A stretch of 64,000 bases of DNA. Source: Membranipora membranacea (Eukaryota > Bryozoa > Gymnolaemata > Cheilostomatida > Membraniporidae). Numbering within the stretch: the first letter of the stretch is position 1; each line of letters opens with the position of its first letter. Position numbers and translations under genes: made by a program. The stretch spans positions 30,998,001 to 31,062,000 of the forward strand of contig OU612068.1 of assembly GCA_914767715.1 (NCBI GenBank), written 5' to 3'. Of this stretch, positions 10,572 through 22,304 are shown piece by piece. Below the pieces are notes generated by a model. It made no database searches, was not told where the DNA came from, and saw only the letters and a list, made by a program, of their open reading frames with translations.

Positions 10572-13500
10572 ATGGCTGACCAGAGCAATTACCCTCCATT
10601 TTCTCGTCTGTTTATTATTGGCGATAAGAATGCTACAGAAGATGTTTACCGAAGCGCCTTCAGTGAGTGTGGCTTGATCTGCTCTATTCAGTTCATCAAA
10701 GAGCGAAATGGCGAATCAAAAGGTATATAGCTATAGCTCTGAGTTATATCTTTAGACTTTAGAAATTCTGTATGGTTATGTCCTTTAGGATACATGAAAA
10801 GTTTATGCCTTAGACAAAATAGAATGCTGTTCTTATTCATGCTACACATTAATTATACTTCACAATGACGTATAGCCAAAAAAGGAATTGTCACAATTTC
10901 CCAGCTCAATATCTCACTGTATGATCTAACGATGACTACTATTGCAGGTATTGTGTATATCCAGATGTCGAAAACTTCAGAAGCAGTCAAAGCAGTAAAT
11001 TCATTCAATGCGAAATGTATCGGCAGCATGGCTCGCCCTATGAAGGTTGGTTTCTCTTCTAGGCAGATAGAAGTTGACCTGAGTTGAATTATATTTGTAC
11101 TACAGTTTTAGGACACAAATTATGAAAAGTCGTGTATGACATTTGGTAGGGGTTTTCATTTCATGCTTTGTTTCAATTTGTATCGATTACAATCAATTTC
11201 TCTATGACATTGTTGTTCGACATGGTGATTCGTTCGGACTGTTATTCAGGTGCTGATAGCCACCAACAAATCTGACGCGGCTACTTCAGATGAAGATATA
11301 ATGAATCAGATATCACGACTTTTCTTACTGGTACCTAAAACTCATGATGAGAGTCACCTTCAATCTGAATTCGAGGTACGCTTTGCACATAACCTGATAA
11401 AATACATATTATACAGAGGAGATTTTGATATTATACATAGTGATAGACTTTGTAGTTTGAAGGGCGACTTGCCTAGGATAACGTGTTTCTTATAAGCTCA
11501 AGTATTCGTGCCCCATTGTAGGTCAAGTGCATACAAGGTTGACACGTCAGTATTTTTAAAATGTTCAGTTTAGTGGCAATGGGAAGATGAGGTTCTAGTT
11601 GTACTGGCGGTTCTGGTTCTGAGTTTTGTAATTATTATTTACATCCAAATATCAGTGTGTAATGCTGTGGACACAGCTATCATTGTACCAAAAGTTTTTT
11701 GTCTCAGAAATAGAGTTCGGTGGTCATTCGGTATTTCTCAACAACCATTTCAGTTTTTTTAGTTCTGTAATAAAATAGTACTATGATATTTGTTTGCCTT
11801 TATATCTTCAGAAATTTGGAAATGTCACAAAGGTGGTGATTGTTAGAGATAGAGATACGAAGCAATCTAAAGGTCTGGCTTATATAACATACGCTGACCC
11901 TGTTGAAGCTGCTATGGCTTTCGAGCAATGTGATCCAGGTATATAGAGTCTCCGTAGATCTATTACTCTCAGCTTTGAGACAATCCAGCTGTCAGCAAAT
12001 AACAAACTATGTTCATATTATGAGTTGGTGTCGGAAAAAGATTCTGCCACAAAATGTTTAAATTCTTTTGGTTATCTTTTAACAGATTACAAGCCAAAGT
12101 TTGCTCAGCCGTTTGGTAGGAAGCGAGATAGAGATGATTTTGATGATCGGAGCAGCAGAGGAGGTGATAGATATGAAAGAGGTAGCGAGAGATATGAGAG
12201 AGGTAGTGATAGGTACTCCTCCAGACACAGAGGTAGTATCGATAGTCCCTCAGATCGCTACTCAGAACGCAGCGTGAGGCATGAGCCGCTCAGTCCTAGA
12301 TCGAATCAAGGTATCTATTTAATTTAATAGTTTCAGTAAATGCATCTCAACATGGAGATTGGGAAGTTCTCAATGTATCATGTATATAAGCAGGCAGTTT
12401 GTCCCAAACTTCCTGATATAAGTGATATGACATATTGGATTTGTGCTCTTTTTGTAATTATGTTCAATGAGAAAACAACTCTGAAATTATTGCCTTGTCG
12501 AGATCATAGAGTTATCCTAGAGTTAACTCAATGGACGAGATTGCAAGCTTTCTTATGTATACTAAATTTTTGTTATACTTTACAGGGCCAGTAGAGTTCT
12601 TGACTAGCTACCCAAATAGTAATCAGTATTACTTGAAGGTGAGAGTACCTAAAGGTCTGACCCAGAATCAACTGACTAGACTCTTCAACATTGTACCGAC
12701 TCTTGAATTCTGCCGACATATGACTAACCAATACAGGACAACAGGTTTGCCTTAACTGTCACTGAAGCTCGTTATTTGACTCTTATAACCTTACAGCTAT
12801 CACTTAGGTTAAATGGTTTGTTTACTGTGAATTTCAACTGTTCTCTTATCTGTATTAGAAAGTTTCTAACATTTGTTTGACAAACTCTGATTGAAAGTCA
12901 GTTATATAGTTATATTGTCAGACTACCCTAGCGATACTATTTTTATGAGGGCTAGTCTGATAGCTAAGAAGCATGACCAAGACCGGACAGAGTAACGGTA
13001 TTGTTAGACAAATACTATACAATTACTATACCTCTAGAGTTCCTTGACAATAATACTCAAGATAGACTTTTTGGACTTGTCTTTTTTCCTATTAATTTAG
13101 CTATTTACCACCTTTTGGCAACTGTGGTTAATTTGAAAAGTTACACAAAATGTATTCTCTGCCTGGTAGTATTAGTTTTTGATCATGTCATGTCAATCTC
13201 CCTTTTGTGATCATATTGTGTAAAAAGGAGCGTAATGTTAGCCAATCAGCCACCACAAACGTACCCGTGTTAGTTTCTACTCACTACTTGTGACATCATC
13301 AACTGTTTCCAGCAAGAATGCCTAACAAGAATGTTACAGGCTGCCAAATGTAGCTTAGAAGCAATCAGACAAATGTATTTTAAACTGAAATGTGCACACT
13401 TATGTTAGTTGCTCTCTTTACATGGTGATTGTAGACTTGGCAGTGATTGGTTTCACTTCAGCAAGCTGTTGCTCTTATGCTAGAGAAGCGTTCAATGGGT

Positions 13501-14908
13501 TCGAGTATCCGCCTGGCTGTCCGCTGGAGGTAGATTATTACAGAGAAGATGATCCAGAGGTCAGCAGTCTAAATAAAGGGTAAGCTGAGCTAATGTTATC
13601 TATAGTCATACATAATAACAATACATAGGGAGCAGTTTCAACTTATTTTGCACAGTACAGTCATTGAAGACATAGAGGCTGAAAGCATTCTCATATGATC
13701 CTTCGCCTTTGTACCTCTGAGTGTAGAGCAGCTTGCTCCGTATAATAGTGATATAATATAAACCTGATTCATTCCTTAGAGGGTCTATAGGTTAGATAAG
13801 TAAGCGGAGCATCTTAAGAAGGTGAGTCCTCTTTCAGGGAGTTGTCTATGCTATCTAAGCAGACAGGATTGTGACAGCACTAGCATTTAGACATTCTGAT
13901 ACTGGAATTTTCTAATCAGACCATACTACCACTGCTTAATACACCTTCTGGAGAGAGATTAATATATTTACGCTCCTTTCAGACCACCCCTACCCCCTAT
14001 GGCTGCTGGCGGAGGCATGTCTGGAAGGTTCAGTCAATCTAGTGAGCCTCTAAGACCTCCCATACCTTCTTTATATAGTAGAGATACACGCAGCCCGACG
14101 TCGTCGCGGCCTCGCCCTGTGGACGGAGAATGTAAGAAACGTCTGTTCATTGTCTCCCAGCCTGAGAGAATTTCCTCATCTCTCCTCTCAGACATGTTTT
14201 CTAAGTTTGGTGAATTTTTAACATTCAGCTATATTCCAGGTAAGGCGTAGTATAATTGTTTTCTTAATTTCGCTAACAATGAACATCAGGATTTGGCTGA
14301 TATTGGAGTTATTCTCTCATGATATGCTGGGTATTTGTGTCAAAAATAGATATGCAAGTGTGCTCAAAAACCACAAACATATAGAATATTGTATATGTTT
14401 ATTGGCAAAACATTCACCTTATATACATCGGACATTTGAATGCCACCAAGGCAATGGATGGGACTATTTCTTAGGCGACGTTGAAGTTTATATGATGCTC
14501 TGCACCCTAATATCTCTAGTCAGGCTATTGTGGTTTTCCTTTGCTTCACACAAATAGAGGCACCCATAATTAGCAGACCAATATTATGGTTATAACCGAT
14601 ACTATGAATTCAGTGGCAACGTCATGATATTAATTAATATGAGAAAGTAATGAACTCAGGATAATGTAGCATATAATGGTTAGCAGCCTCTAATCAGTTT
14701 TGCCTTGAATTTATAGAGTAGTCCCAACCATAAAAATTCTGATGTGTACTACATTTTAGGGAAAAACTTTGGATTTGCCCAGTTTGCCCAAGAAGAGAAT
14801 GCCGATACAGCAATGAGATACATGCACGGTGAATCTATAGAGGGGATTAAACTCAAGTGCTTGGAGGCTGAAGATCCTCCGCCTGAGCAAAAAAAGTCTC
14901 GTTTCTGA
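10572..14908 (+). CDS. RBM45: RNA-binding protein 45-like, four RRM domains
   Basis: Nine coding exons join in frame: 10572-10722, 10948-11045, 11250-11375, 11812-11938, 12086-12310, 12586-12744, 13435-13579, 13983-14239, 14760-14908. They encode 478 residues, close to my recollection of human RBM45 (476). RRM1 lies at about 10-88 (RLFIIGDKN), RRM2 at about 106-175 (RLFLLVPKT, KGLAYITYAD), RRM3 at about 257-330 and RRM4 at about 396-465 (KRLFIVSQPERI, KNFGFAQFA). Residues 180-240 are rich in Arg, Ser, Asp and Tyr with RYERGS-type repeats. The tail KKSRF is basic and could act in nuclear import. The human protein binds RNA in the nucleus. The four-RRM order and length support orthology. An AATAAA at 14990-14995 is a good polyadenylation signal. 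Confidence 0.9.
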
Positions 14909-14989
14909 ATCCACACTTTGAGGCATAGATTACAGTCTGATTATAGACGCCTGGAGTGTAAGAACTATTCACAGCTACCAGTTTCTCAC

Positions 14990-14995
14990 AATAAA
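14990..14995 (+). terminator. polyadenylation signal of RBM45
   Basis: AATAAA lies 82 bases after the RBM45 stop codon, in the expected orientation and distance. Confidence 0.65.
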
Positions 14996-15944
14996 TCATC
15001 AAGATAATGTATTATGTACATTGCTGGCTAATTACAGACCAAGTCTGTCTCATTGTAAATTTGCTTTATAATATTATCGCTTTTGTTTTGTTCAGATTTC
15101 ATCCTTTATTATTGACTTATATATTCCATTTCAAAATTTTCAAACTTGTTGCCAAAATATGTATGAATAATTACTTTATTTGTAAATATGAGGAATAAAA
15201 CTTATCAAAAAGCTACCACAAGTGGCAATACTTCATCTGTTCCATGTGTCGGCTGTCAGTTAAGAATTTTCCTGCTAAAACTTAAATATTTTGCTAAGTT
15301 GGTATTAAGATTTTCATTCTTTAATGACATTCTGCTCTTCCTCCAGTCTTGCTACTACAGCATTCCATCTCTCAAACTGCTTAGATATGCTGCTTATCTG
15401 ATAACAGACCAGTTAAGGAAGATACAAATATCACAATCAGTCACTGAACACAATAATTTGCATTAAAGCTATTATTTCATAGGAAGAAAAATTTGTTAGC
15501 ACACAGTCCATGATCATTTGGGAGCAATGAGGGAGTTAATTGGTTATCATGGATGTTATAATAACTATCTAACACATGGATGTTAGGCATAATGCTACGT
15601 TGGAGTTATGCCCTCATTGAGAAAAAGTGGACTACTCCTGTCCGATCACTAAAAATATGTAGATGAATGGATTTTGGACAATGAAGGTTGTAATTTGTGT
15701 ATACACTTGCATAAAAAGTTGGAGGTTTTAGCGTACCCACACATGGTATACACTTGATTGACACTAGGGATAAGCTAAAACCTTATTATCGTCATTTGTG
15801 GAAATCACTCAGTGTTTCTGACTGAAGACAGACATGGAGTGATCACCTCCACTTCTTATGACTGAAGGTGAAACTAAGATGTGTGCACACAACCCCTCAG
15901 TGTGCCTCTTCCAACCTTATTTATATATGTTGGTAAATTCATTC

Positions 15945-18572
15945 TCATAATTGGAGGTGGAATGATAGTAAAAAGGATACAGCTTTGTTGTAATTCTCAA
16001 CTAATTCCTTAGTTTGTTCCAAGCATTCTGCAGTCTGTTCCTAAAATAGAGACATTTGATATCAGATTTATCCGAGCTGACAGTGACATGTAGCAACTAG
16101 CCCTGACCAAAATAGCAATACTAGACCTTCCATATTTTCAAAGCATTACCTTACAGTGATAGTGATCACATTAGACAGATATTAGACTTCTCTAGGTAGG
16201 AATTATGATTTGTTTGTAGCTGAGTACACGGGTGAAGTTTGGAAGATTCCAATAAAGCTATTATACTCACTCTCTGATGAGATTGAACTTCAGAAGCCTT
16301 CAACATCTTTACATTCAGATCTGAAGTTACTAAAATTAAATATACACCAAACTTACATCACATCACATGCTGCCATTGAAAATAAGATGTTGTTGACGAG
16401 ACAAACAAAAAGCCTTAAGTCAAAGATCCTGTTCACCATATAGGGTTTTAGAAACATGTGGTTCATGAGTTGGAAATCATATAATCTGAGAGCGGTATCA
16501 GATTCACTTGGAGTTTTAGTCACTAACCTCGACTCTTGAGATGTTCACTGTCAAGAACCCATTTGAGCCGTTCAACATTCTCTAAATGCTTTGCTTCTTC
16601 TCGTAACTGCCTCTCACCTTCAACCACATAACACATCAGCTCTCATACATCAATAAATATAATTATCACAATACTAACATGACATGACCACAGGAGACAG
16701 TTAGAGTTCAGAAAATCTGTCAGTGATATATTTATCATATTTATTTATATTTATTATTAAGATGACGTGAGTCTTGCTACTTGGACAAAGGTGTGACTTT
16801 TCAATCAGTGAACTTTACCATTTCAGCATGTCATATGATTTGTATCAATAATCTTCATTTAGAATCCTACTTGCTTGTATGAAGTCTATTTTGGCGCTGG
16901 TTGGTTTCTCAATCACGTCTGCATGACATAATGCTGCAAACTTTTCCAAATCATCCACTGAAACAGAAAACATTATTACGAAAATAACTTGTATTTTTGA
17001 TTAAAACACACTTTTTATCCGCATGGTGTGTTTGATCATACCTGGATACATAATTAATAAGGATAAATGAATTCGCCTCTCTTCCTCTTGGTTGCTATGG
17101 TTTTAAACCTGGAAAAAAAATCTTTTAAGAAAAAGTCCACTTAGTACTTTAAAAGAAGCTACATCGAAAAAAAATACTTGTGAGCGCACCATCGCAAATC
17201 AAGTTTGAGTGCATCAGGTCAATGTGAACATGTCTATGGAGGCATTCATGCACTGTTTTTCTGTGTATATTTTCTATTAGTACACACACATATAATCAGC
17301 ATTTAAGAAAACTCACATTGACTGTAAATTCTCTTCAGTGTGCTATTATTCTTCTCTGCTTCATTTACACGCTTCGATATTTTGGTGAGTGCAGGAACCA
17401 CCTGAAAGTATATATATGTGTATGTGTATTGCCTTGCCTCAAATTGAGAAGTTCTGAATGGTTAAAAAAACCAGGACCTTGAACAGTGTAAGCAGTACAT
17501 TCAATTTGTGTTTGGTTTATCTTTGCATGGATACAATCTGGAAATCAATCTTTATGAATCGCTGTGCTAATTGTTTTTTTAATTTTGGGTTAGACAGCTA
17601 CATAGTATGTCCTCCTACTCTGAACCATGGGCAGTACCTGTCTTATCGAGTAACATCTATCAAACTATTTTTGGGTTGTCAAGCTATGACAATATATGGA
17701 CCAGCATTCAACCGTTCTTGGTAGATATGATAAATTCTGACCTAGTGAGTGCAACCCAAATCTCATTTGATCAATTTGATCAACCAGACCCTAATAGCAT
17801 GTATGATTTGTTGACCACCTATAACCAAGGAGAAACTACTTGTTACATCAGCAACTACTTTAACTATGAATGGATCATAGAACCAAGGACTAACAGTTGT
17901 TACTCCTTGATAGAACTACTGCATTTCCTAACTTTGGGCTTTTCACGACAGAAAATTAGGAAATGCAGTAGTCTTACCATGGAACGGAAAGTTTTAAAAT
18001 TATAAAGGGCCAAAAAGTAGTCATTGATCTATATCAAGGAGTTACTCTTTTTTTGATTATATATATATACTGTATATATGCTTGAAAGTAATACTTGGCA
18101 GTCATGGGCCCCTGATACTTACATGTCTTTACTTTGCCACTGTCCACTATGGTTTATAGTGGACATTGGCAAAGAAAAGACATGTAAGTCCCAGCCGCCC
18201 ATGTTGGCAGTGTCTATGTAAATCATTGAATAGTATTTCTGTATTTAGTTCAGTTATCTGATATTATATATAGACTATACCAAACACAATGAATAAATAA
18301 TAATAAAAATTGGTGTCAATCACCATTGGAATGATGATGATAATGGATGTATTTTTTTCTAGGACACTAACTAACTTAAACTATACAATTCAAATCAATG
18401 GAGTGATAAGTGGCTGCTTCTAGACTTTCTGCTATAGACATGATGTGATCCCTGATGTGATGATGGAACTCATATGCCTCACCTGCTCTTTGTTTGAGTA
18501 ACTTGGGTTATTGCTCAACAACAAATCCTCCAACAACTCAAGTCTTTTCTGTAATACAGATAATTTCTCCAT
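15945..18572 (-). CDS. DCTN3: dynactin subunit 3 (p22/p24)
   Basis: Six small exons on the minus strand join without a frame break: complement(15945-16040, 16271-16329, 16528-16617, 16871-16957, 17317-17401, 18483-18572), for 168 residues. The human protein is about 186. The start MEKLSVLQKRLELLEDLLL matches the family's N-terminal coiled coil. KIDFIQASERQLREEAKHLE and the following WVLDS align without gaps to the human segment as I recall it. EQTAECLEQTKELVENYNKA matches the C-terminal coiled coil, and the protein then ends about a dozen residues early. Dynactin subunit 3 is part of the shoulder-sidearm complex that links dynactin's arm to the Arp1 filament. No exon exceeds 100 bases, which makes the gene easy to miss. 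The acceptor before exon 4 (at 16617) has a weak pyrimidine tract, chosen because it gives the ungapped alignment. Confidence 0.8.
17884..17972. repeat. two adjacent hairpins inside DCTN3 intron 1
   Basis: An imperfect CAAGGACTAAC / GTTACTCCTTG hairpin (17884-17909) is followed by a perfect one with 17-base arms, ACTACTGCATTTCCTAA at 17915-17931 and its complement at 17956-17972. They are presumably small non-autonomous insertions. They create a 132-codon open frame on the plus strand that has no protein features. Confidence 0.75.
18117..18189. repeat. near-perfect hairpin with 34-base arms
   Basis: The arm at 18117-18150 (ACTTACATGTCTTT...) pairs with 18156-18189 at all but about two positions, leaving a five-base loop. 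It lies in DCTN3 intron 1, close to the previous hairpins. A transcript would form a long stem. Confidence 0.8.
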
Positions 18573-18945
18573 ATTCAGCAGTAATGTTCTTTTCAGTATT
18601 ATTCTTTTTAGTCAGTCAGCACAGACACAATTTCCCAGTATCAAACAGCTTAGATATCAATTATCATTTGCTGTTGTCAATGGACAGGAAATGGCCTAGA
18701 ATTGGCTTAACCCTTAAGCCAATCAAGAATCTGGATTCGTTAATCTGACCAATGGGAAATGTCCAATAGTTTCTACCATCTATGTATTACATTCTATCTG
18801 ACAACTTGCTGCAAGTGTTTGCCAGGTGGTGTGAGTGTTTACCATCTGTCGGTTCTTGGCTGTTACATTATCACATTCGCAGATATTACAGGATACACCG
18901 AATCTGTATTGCTGCTGTATTTGGTAAAGTTAGCAACTGGCAGAT
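18573..18945. promoter_or_regulatory. divergent promoter region of DCTN3 and LARP6
   Basis: Only 373 bases separate the minus-strand start of DCTN3 (18572) from the plus-strand start of LARP6 (18946). Unless one gene has a remote 5' exon, both promoters must lie here. No TATA box stands out. Shared regulation is an inference from spacing alone. Confidence 0.45.
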
Positions 18946-21182
18946 ATGGCTGAGAGATCTTTAAGCCCTGGTAATGAAACCCAACCTTCACAACATAATG
19001 ATGATGAGCTGGCAGTTGCAACTGAAGTGAAGGTTACTGTTTCTGAAGCAGATCCACCAAGCCCAACCTCTCCACCACCTGATGGCTCTCCGGCGTTGAA
19101 TGCGAAGCGGCCATCGCTTTCACTGCCTGTGTTGCGAGTGGAACAGCTGAGGGAAGGATGCTCCTCTCCTGGATCTTCAGCATACAACAGTGAAGACTCA
19201 GAGTTCTCAGACACAGACATCATCAGTCGTTTAGGAGAATTTGAGCCCCCGTCCGAAGAGCTCGCGCTGAAGATAGCTGAACAGGTATGTCACTTTAATA
19301 ATGAAAATTGAAACGATCGCAACTAATGAAATGTGAGAGCAAATTATGGGTTTTTATCGGAATGCCCTTTTGTCCTCAACTATTAGCCTGATCGAGTGAC
19401 CGGACAGGAGTTTATGGGAAACTTCAAAATTTTCTTAAATAGTTTCATTCAAATGAAAATTCCAGTTCAAGTTATATAGTTGTCAGGCCTACAAAAGCAT
19501 CTCGTTCGCTACAATATTCACACAAAATCAATTTGATTAATGCTGGATTTCACTGACTGTAAAAGACGTCTACATGACTGTTAATAGATTGTGATTTGGT
19601 GAATCAACAAATATATTATCTCAATTTTACCGTTCGAAGAAATTTGCAAGGAAAAAGAAAAAGCCATTGGTCCTTCATATATTGGCAGGCATGAGTAAGC
19701 TAAGCTGTCATTACTTTTACTTCACTTGACATTTAAATACATCAATATTGTCATGGTTGGCTAAGAAAAGGAGGTTATAATTACTCTAAAGTTATGTGGC
19801 TGTGTGAACGGTAGCGCTGATGGCTATTACTATTACCTATAAAAATTATAGTGTATGACAATATTCTGTGAAACGCCTAAGGTTCTCATTCAATTATTAC
19901 CTCATGAAACATAATCTTACCTCCCAAAATTGTAATAATGTGTAATTAATGCAGTCTAGCGGCTAAAACTGATTCTTGTACTCCTCATGTTTTTTAGATG
20001 GATTTCTATTTCTCTGATGCTAACATATTGAAAGATTCGTTTCTTCTGAAACACATAAGGAGAAATAAGGAAGGATATGTAAACTTGAAGCTAATAACTA
20101 GCTTTAAGAAAATGAAGACTTTGACTAGAGATTACCGAGTTGTAGGATTTAGTCTCCGAAGGCATTCAAAAATTCTGGTCGTCAACGAAGACGGCAACAA
20201 AGCTAAAAGAAGGGAGCCTTTACCTGACTATGACGAGACGAAAACTTCTCGTACAGTGGTGGCCTTCAACTTACCTGCTGAGCCCGCTCCGTCTATGGCA
20301 TCTGTATCCACCATATTCAAAGACTGCGGTGACATAGTAATGCTGCAGATTCACAAACCTGGTAAATCTAATATTCCCTCCGATGTCAAGAAACATTTCA
20401 CAAAATTTTCTTTGGATGGTTCTGCTGTCCCACTGTGTGCAGTTATTGAGTTTGAGAAGCATGATCAGGCGCAAAGAGCTATTTCTAAAAGTGCAGGTGG
20501 AGACGATATCAACGAGGGTCTGCAGGTAATAATGCTCGCAGCCAAGGGCAAAAATACTCTGGGAGACGATTCAGACCAAAGTGACTCGGAGTTTAAACAG
20601 AAGCGTCGTAATAAGAAGAAAACCCTGAGGAGTCAAGCTTTGGAAAAAGAGAAGGAAGGACTTAGTAGTGGATCAGAGGGTGATTTCCTCATGCCACGCC
20701 CTCGCTCTCGTAACAGCTCATTCGGCTCTGATAGAAGCTACAATGGCAAGGGCCACAGTCCAAACAGGTCAATGCTTAGTCCCACTCATGCTGATAAGTC
20801 CTGGAATAGCTCTCCCAATGGCAGCCAGGCCTCGAATCAGAGAAGACGGAGTGTCCCTCTTCCTCAATCCCCGCTAGCAGACAGTGCTAAGAGCTCCCCT
20901 AAAGTTTCACCGAAGCCCTCACCAAAGTCCAGCCCTCGAGCCTCGCCTGAGATGAGGCGGAGGGCTAACTCAGGGGGAGTGAATTCATCTCCTGAGTCCG
21001 GCAGTAACAGCCCCTGGGTACAGAGAAGGATGCTAGCGAGCAGAGAAATGAGTCCGCTAGCTAAAGGAGCAGGTGGTAGGAAGGTAGAGGCTTTCGTAAG
21101 GAATCCAAGAGGACCAGAACAGGGCAAAGGTTTCTATGGCGGTAAGGGTCGTGGTAAACCTCCTGTGTCTATAGAGTGCTGA
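18946..21182 (+). CDS. LARP6: La-related protein 6
   Basis: Two exons, 18946-19284 and 19998-21182, encode 507 residues (human about 491). The N-terminal hundred residues are acidic, Ser/Pro-rich and apparently disordered. A La motif follows at about 104-190: the sequence IAEQ at the exon junction, then MDFYFSDANILKDSFLLKHI and GYVNLKLITSFKKMKTLTRD. It leads into the LARP6-type RRM from about 197 (SRTVVAFNLP). A basic KQKRRNKKK stretch is followed by a long Ser/Pro-rich region. The C-terminus holds the SUZ-C-like motif NPRGPEQGKGF near 481-492. In vertebrates LARP6 binds the 5' stem-loop of collagen mRNAs. Whether that target applies here cannot be told. The single intron falls in the first helix of the La motif. 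An AATAAA at 21860-21865 could end the transcript. Confidence 0.93.
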
Positions 21183-21859
21183 CACATGTGCTAATTTCTA
21201 CATTAAGTAACATATTTACGACCTATCTAAATAATGTACATAGGTTATCGCTATGTCTCAGTTTATATTGTGTTAGTATCCACCTGTGATGGTGATGGCG
21301 CTCTACTTTTATATCAGATCTTGTTATGATTTTCTCAACCTTGCTGATCCAGTTCATCCTCGCGTGTTTGACATTTTCTATCATTCTTCGCATAATGGTT
21401 GTAGGGGTCGTTATCTTATAAGATCCCACTATTATTAATTTAAGTTGTAAGGTGCATTACTCTCCTGCCACCTTTTAAACCAGCCCCTTGTTTATGTCTG
21501 TGTATATGACTATGATGAGATAGTCTATATGTTTTTTAATTGATTCACGCAAAGAGGATATATTACCTCACACTTGTTTTCTCGCCTGACACGTTATTTA
21601 ATCACAGTGCAATACTTTCCTCACAATATTTCCTCATGTGTCACTATGAATTTTGTTTTTCTACTTTCTCCAAAGAGTACTGAATTAATATTGTACACTG
21701 TCACTTTTGCAACCTGAAAAATGCTAGGTGTGGTCAGAATATGTCTGCAATGAAAACATGTTTATCTATATGTCTGTTTATTGATTTATAGTTGATTTTT
21801 CGCAACACGATAATATGAACTCCATGTTGCATCAACTTTTCTTGCTGAAATGATCTTCA

Positions 21860-21865
21860 AATAAA
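21860..21865 (+). terminator. candidate polyadenylation signal of LARP6
   Basis: AATAAA lies about 680 bases after the LARP6 stop codon and is the clearest plus-strand signal found in this interval. A long 3' UTR is implied. Confidence 0.4.
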
Positions 21866-21998
21866 ATCTCAGAAAATGATCATAGTGATCTATGTATAAA
21901 GTTCAAAACGACAATTTTGAATTTCTTATTCTCAAATTCTACGGAGCTGTGCTGGTTAGCCGGCAAGCCAATCAAAATAATTGTCAATGTCAGTATCG

Positions 21999-22063
21999 CA
22001 GAGTAAGAATATTTATCCTTACCAGAGACTATAGATATATCTATAGTCTCTGTCCTTACTCTG
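21999..22063. repeat. nested perfect palindrome
   Basis: CAGAGACTATAGATA (22023-22037) is followed immediately by its reverse complement (22038-22052). An outer pair CAGAGTAAG (21999-22007) and CTTACTCTG (22055-22063) encloses it. The zero-base loop makes it cruciform-prone. Confidence 0.8.
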
Positions 22064-22268
22064 TGTCAGTATCAATCTGTCGGGATGCTGATTAATCTAC
22101 CACAGGATTAGCTGAATTTCTAGCCTACAGTTTTAATGATTATGACCGATGTTGTGACATGTGGTTTGTGGTCTTGTGAGTTTGATATGCAGAATCTCCC
22201 TATAAATACATATCTGGTCATGACAACTCCCTGATACGCAATGGCAGACGACTGAAATAGCCTAAACT

Positions 22269-22304
22269 TAGCCCTGTTCACACAGCCACGGGTGAACAGG
22301 GCTA
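22269..22304. repeat. perfect hairpin with 13-base arms
   Basis: TAGCCCTGTTCAC at 22269-22281 pairs with GTGAACAGGGCTA at 22292-22304 over a 10-base loop. It sits in intergenic DNA with no nearby coding sequence. Confidence 0.75.

Noticed and set aside
16210-16443. 77-codon plus-strand open frame
   Set aside because: It is antisense to DCTN3 exon 5 (16271-16329) and its intron flanks; the minus-strand exon has good splice sites and in-frame joins.
17607-18005. 132-codon plus-strand open frame in DCTN3 intron 1
   Set aside because: It runs through two hairpins, has no recognisable domain or splice context, and is antisense in an intron of a well-supported gene.
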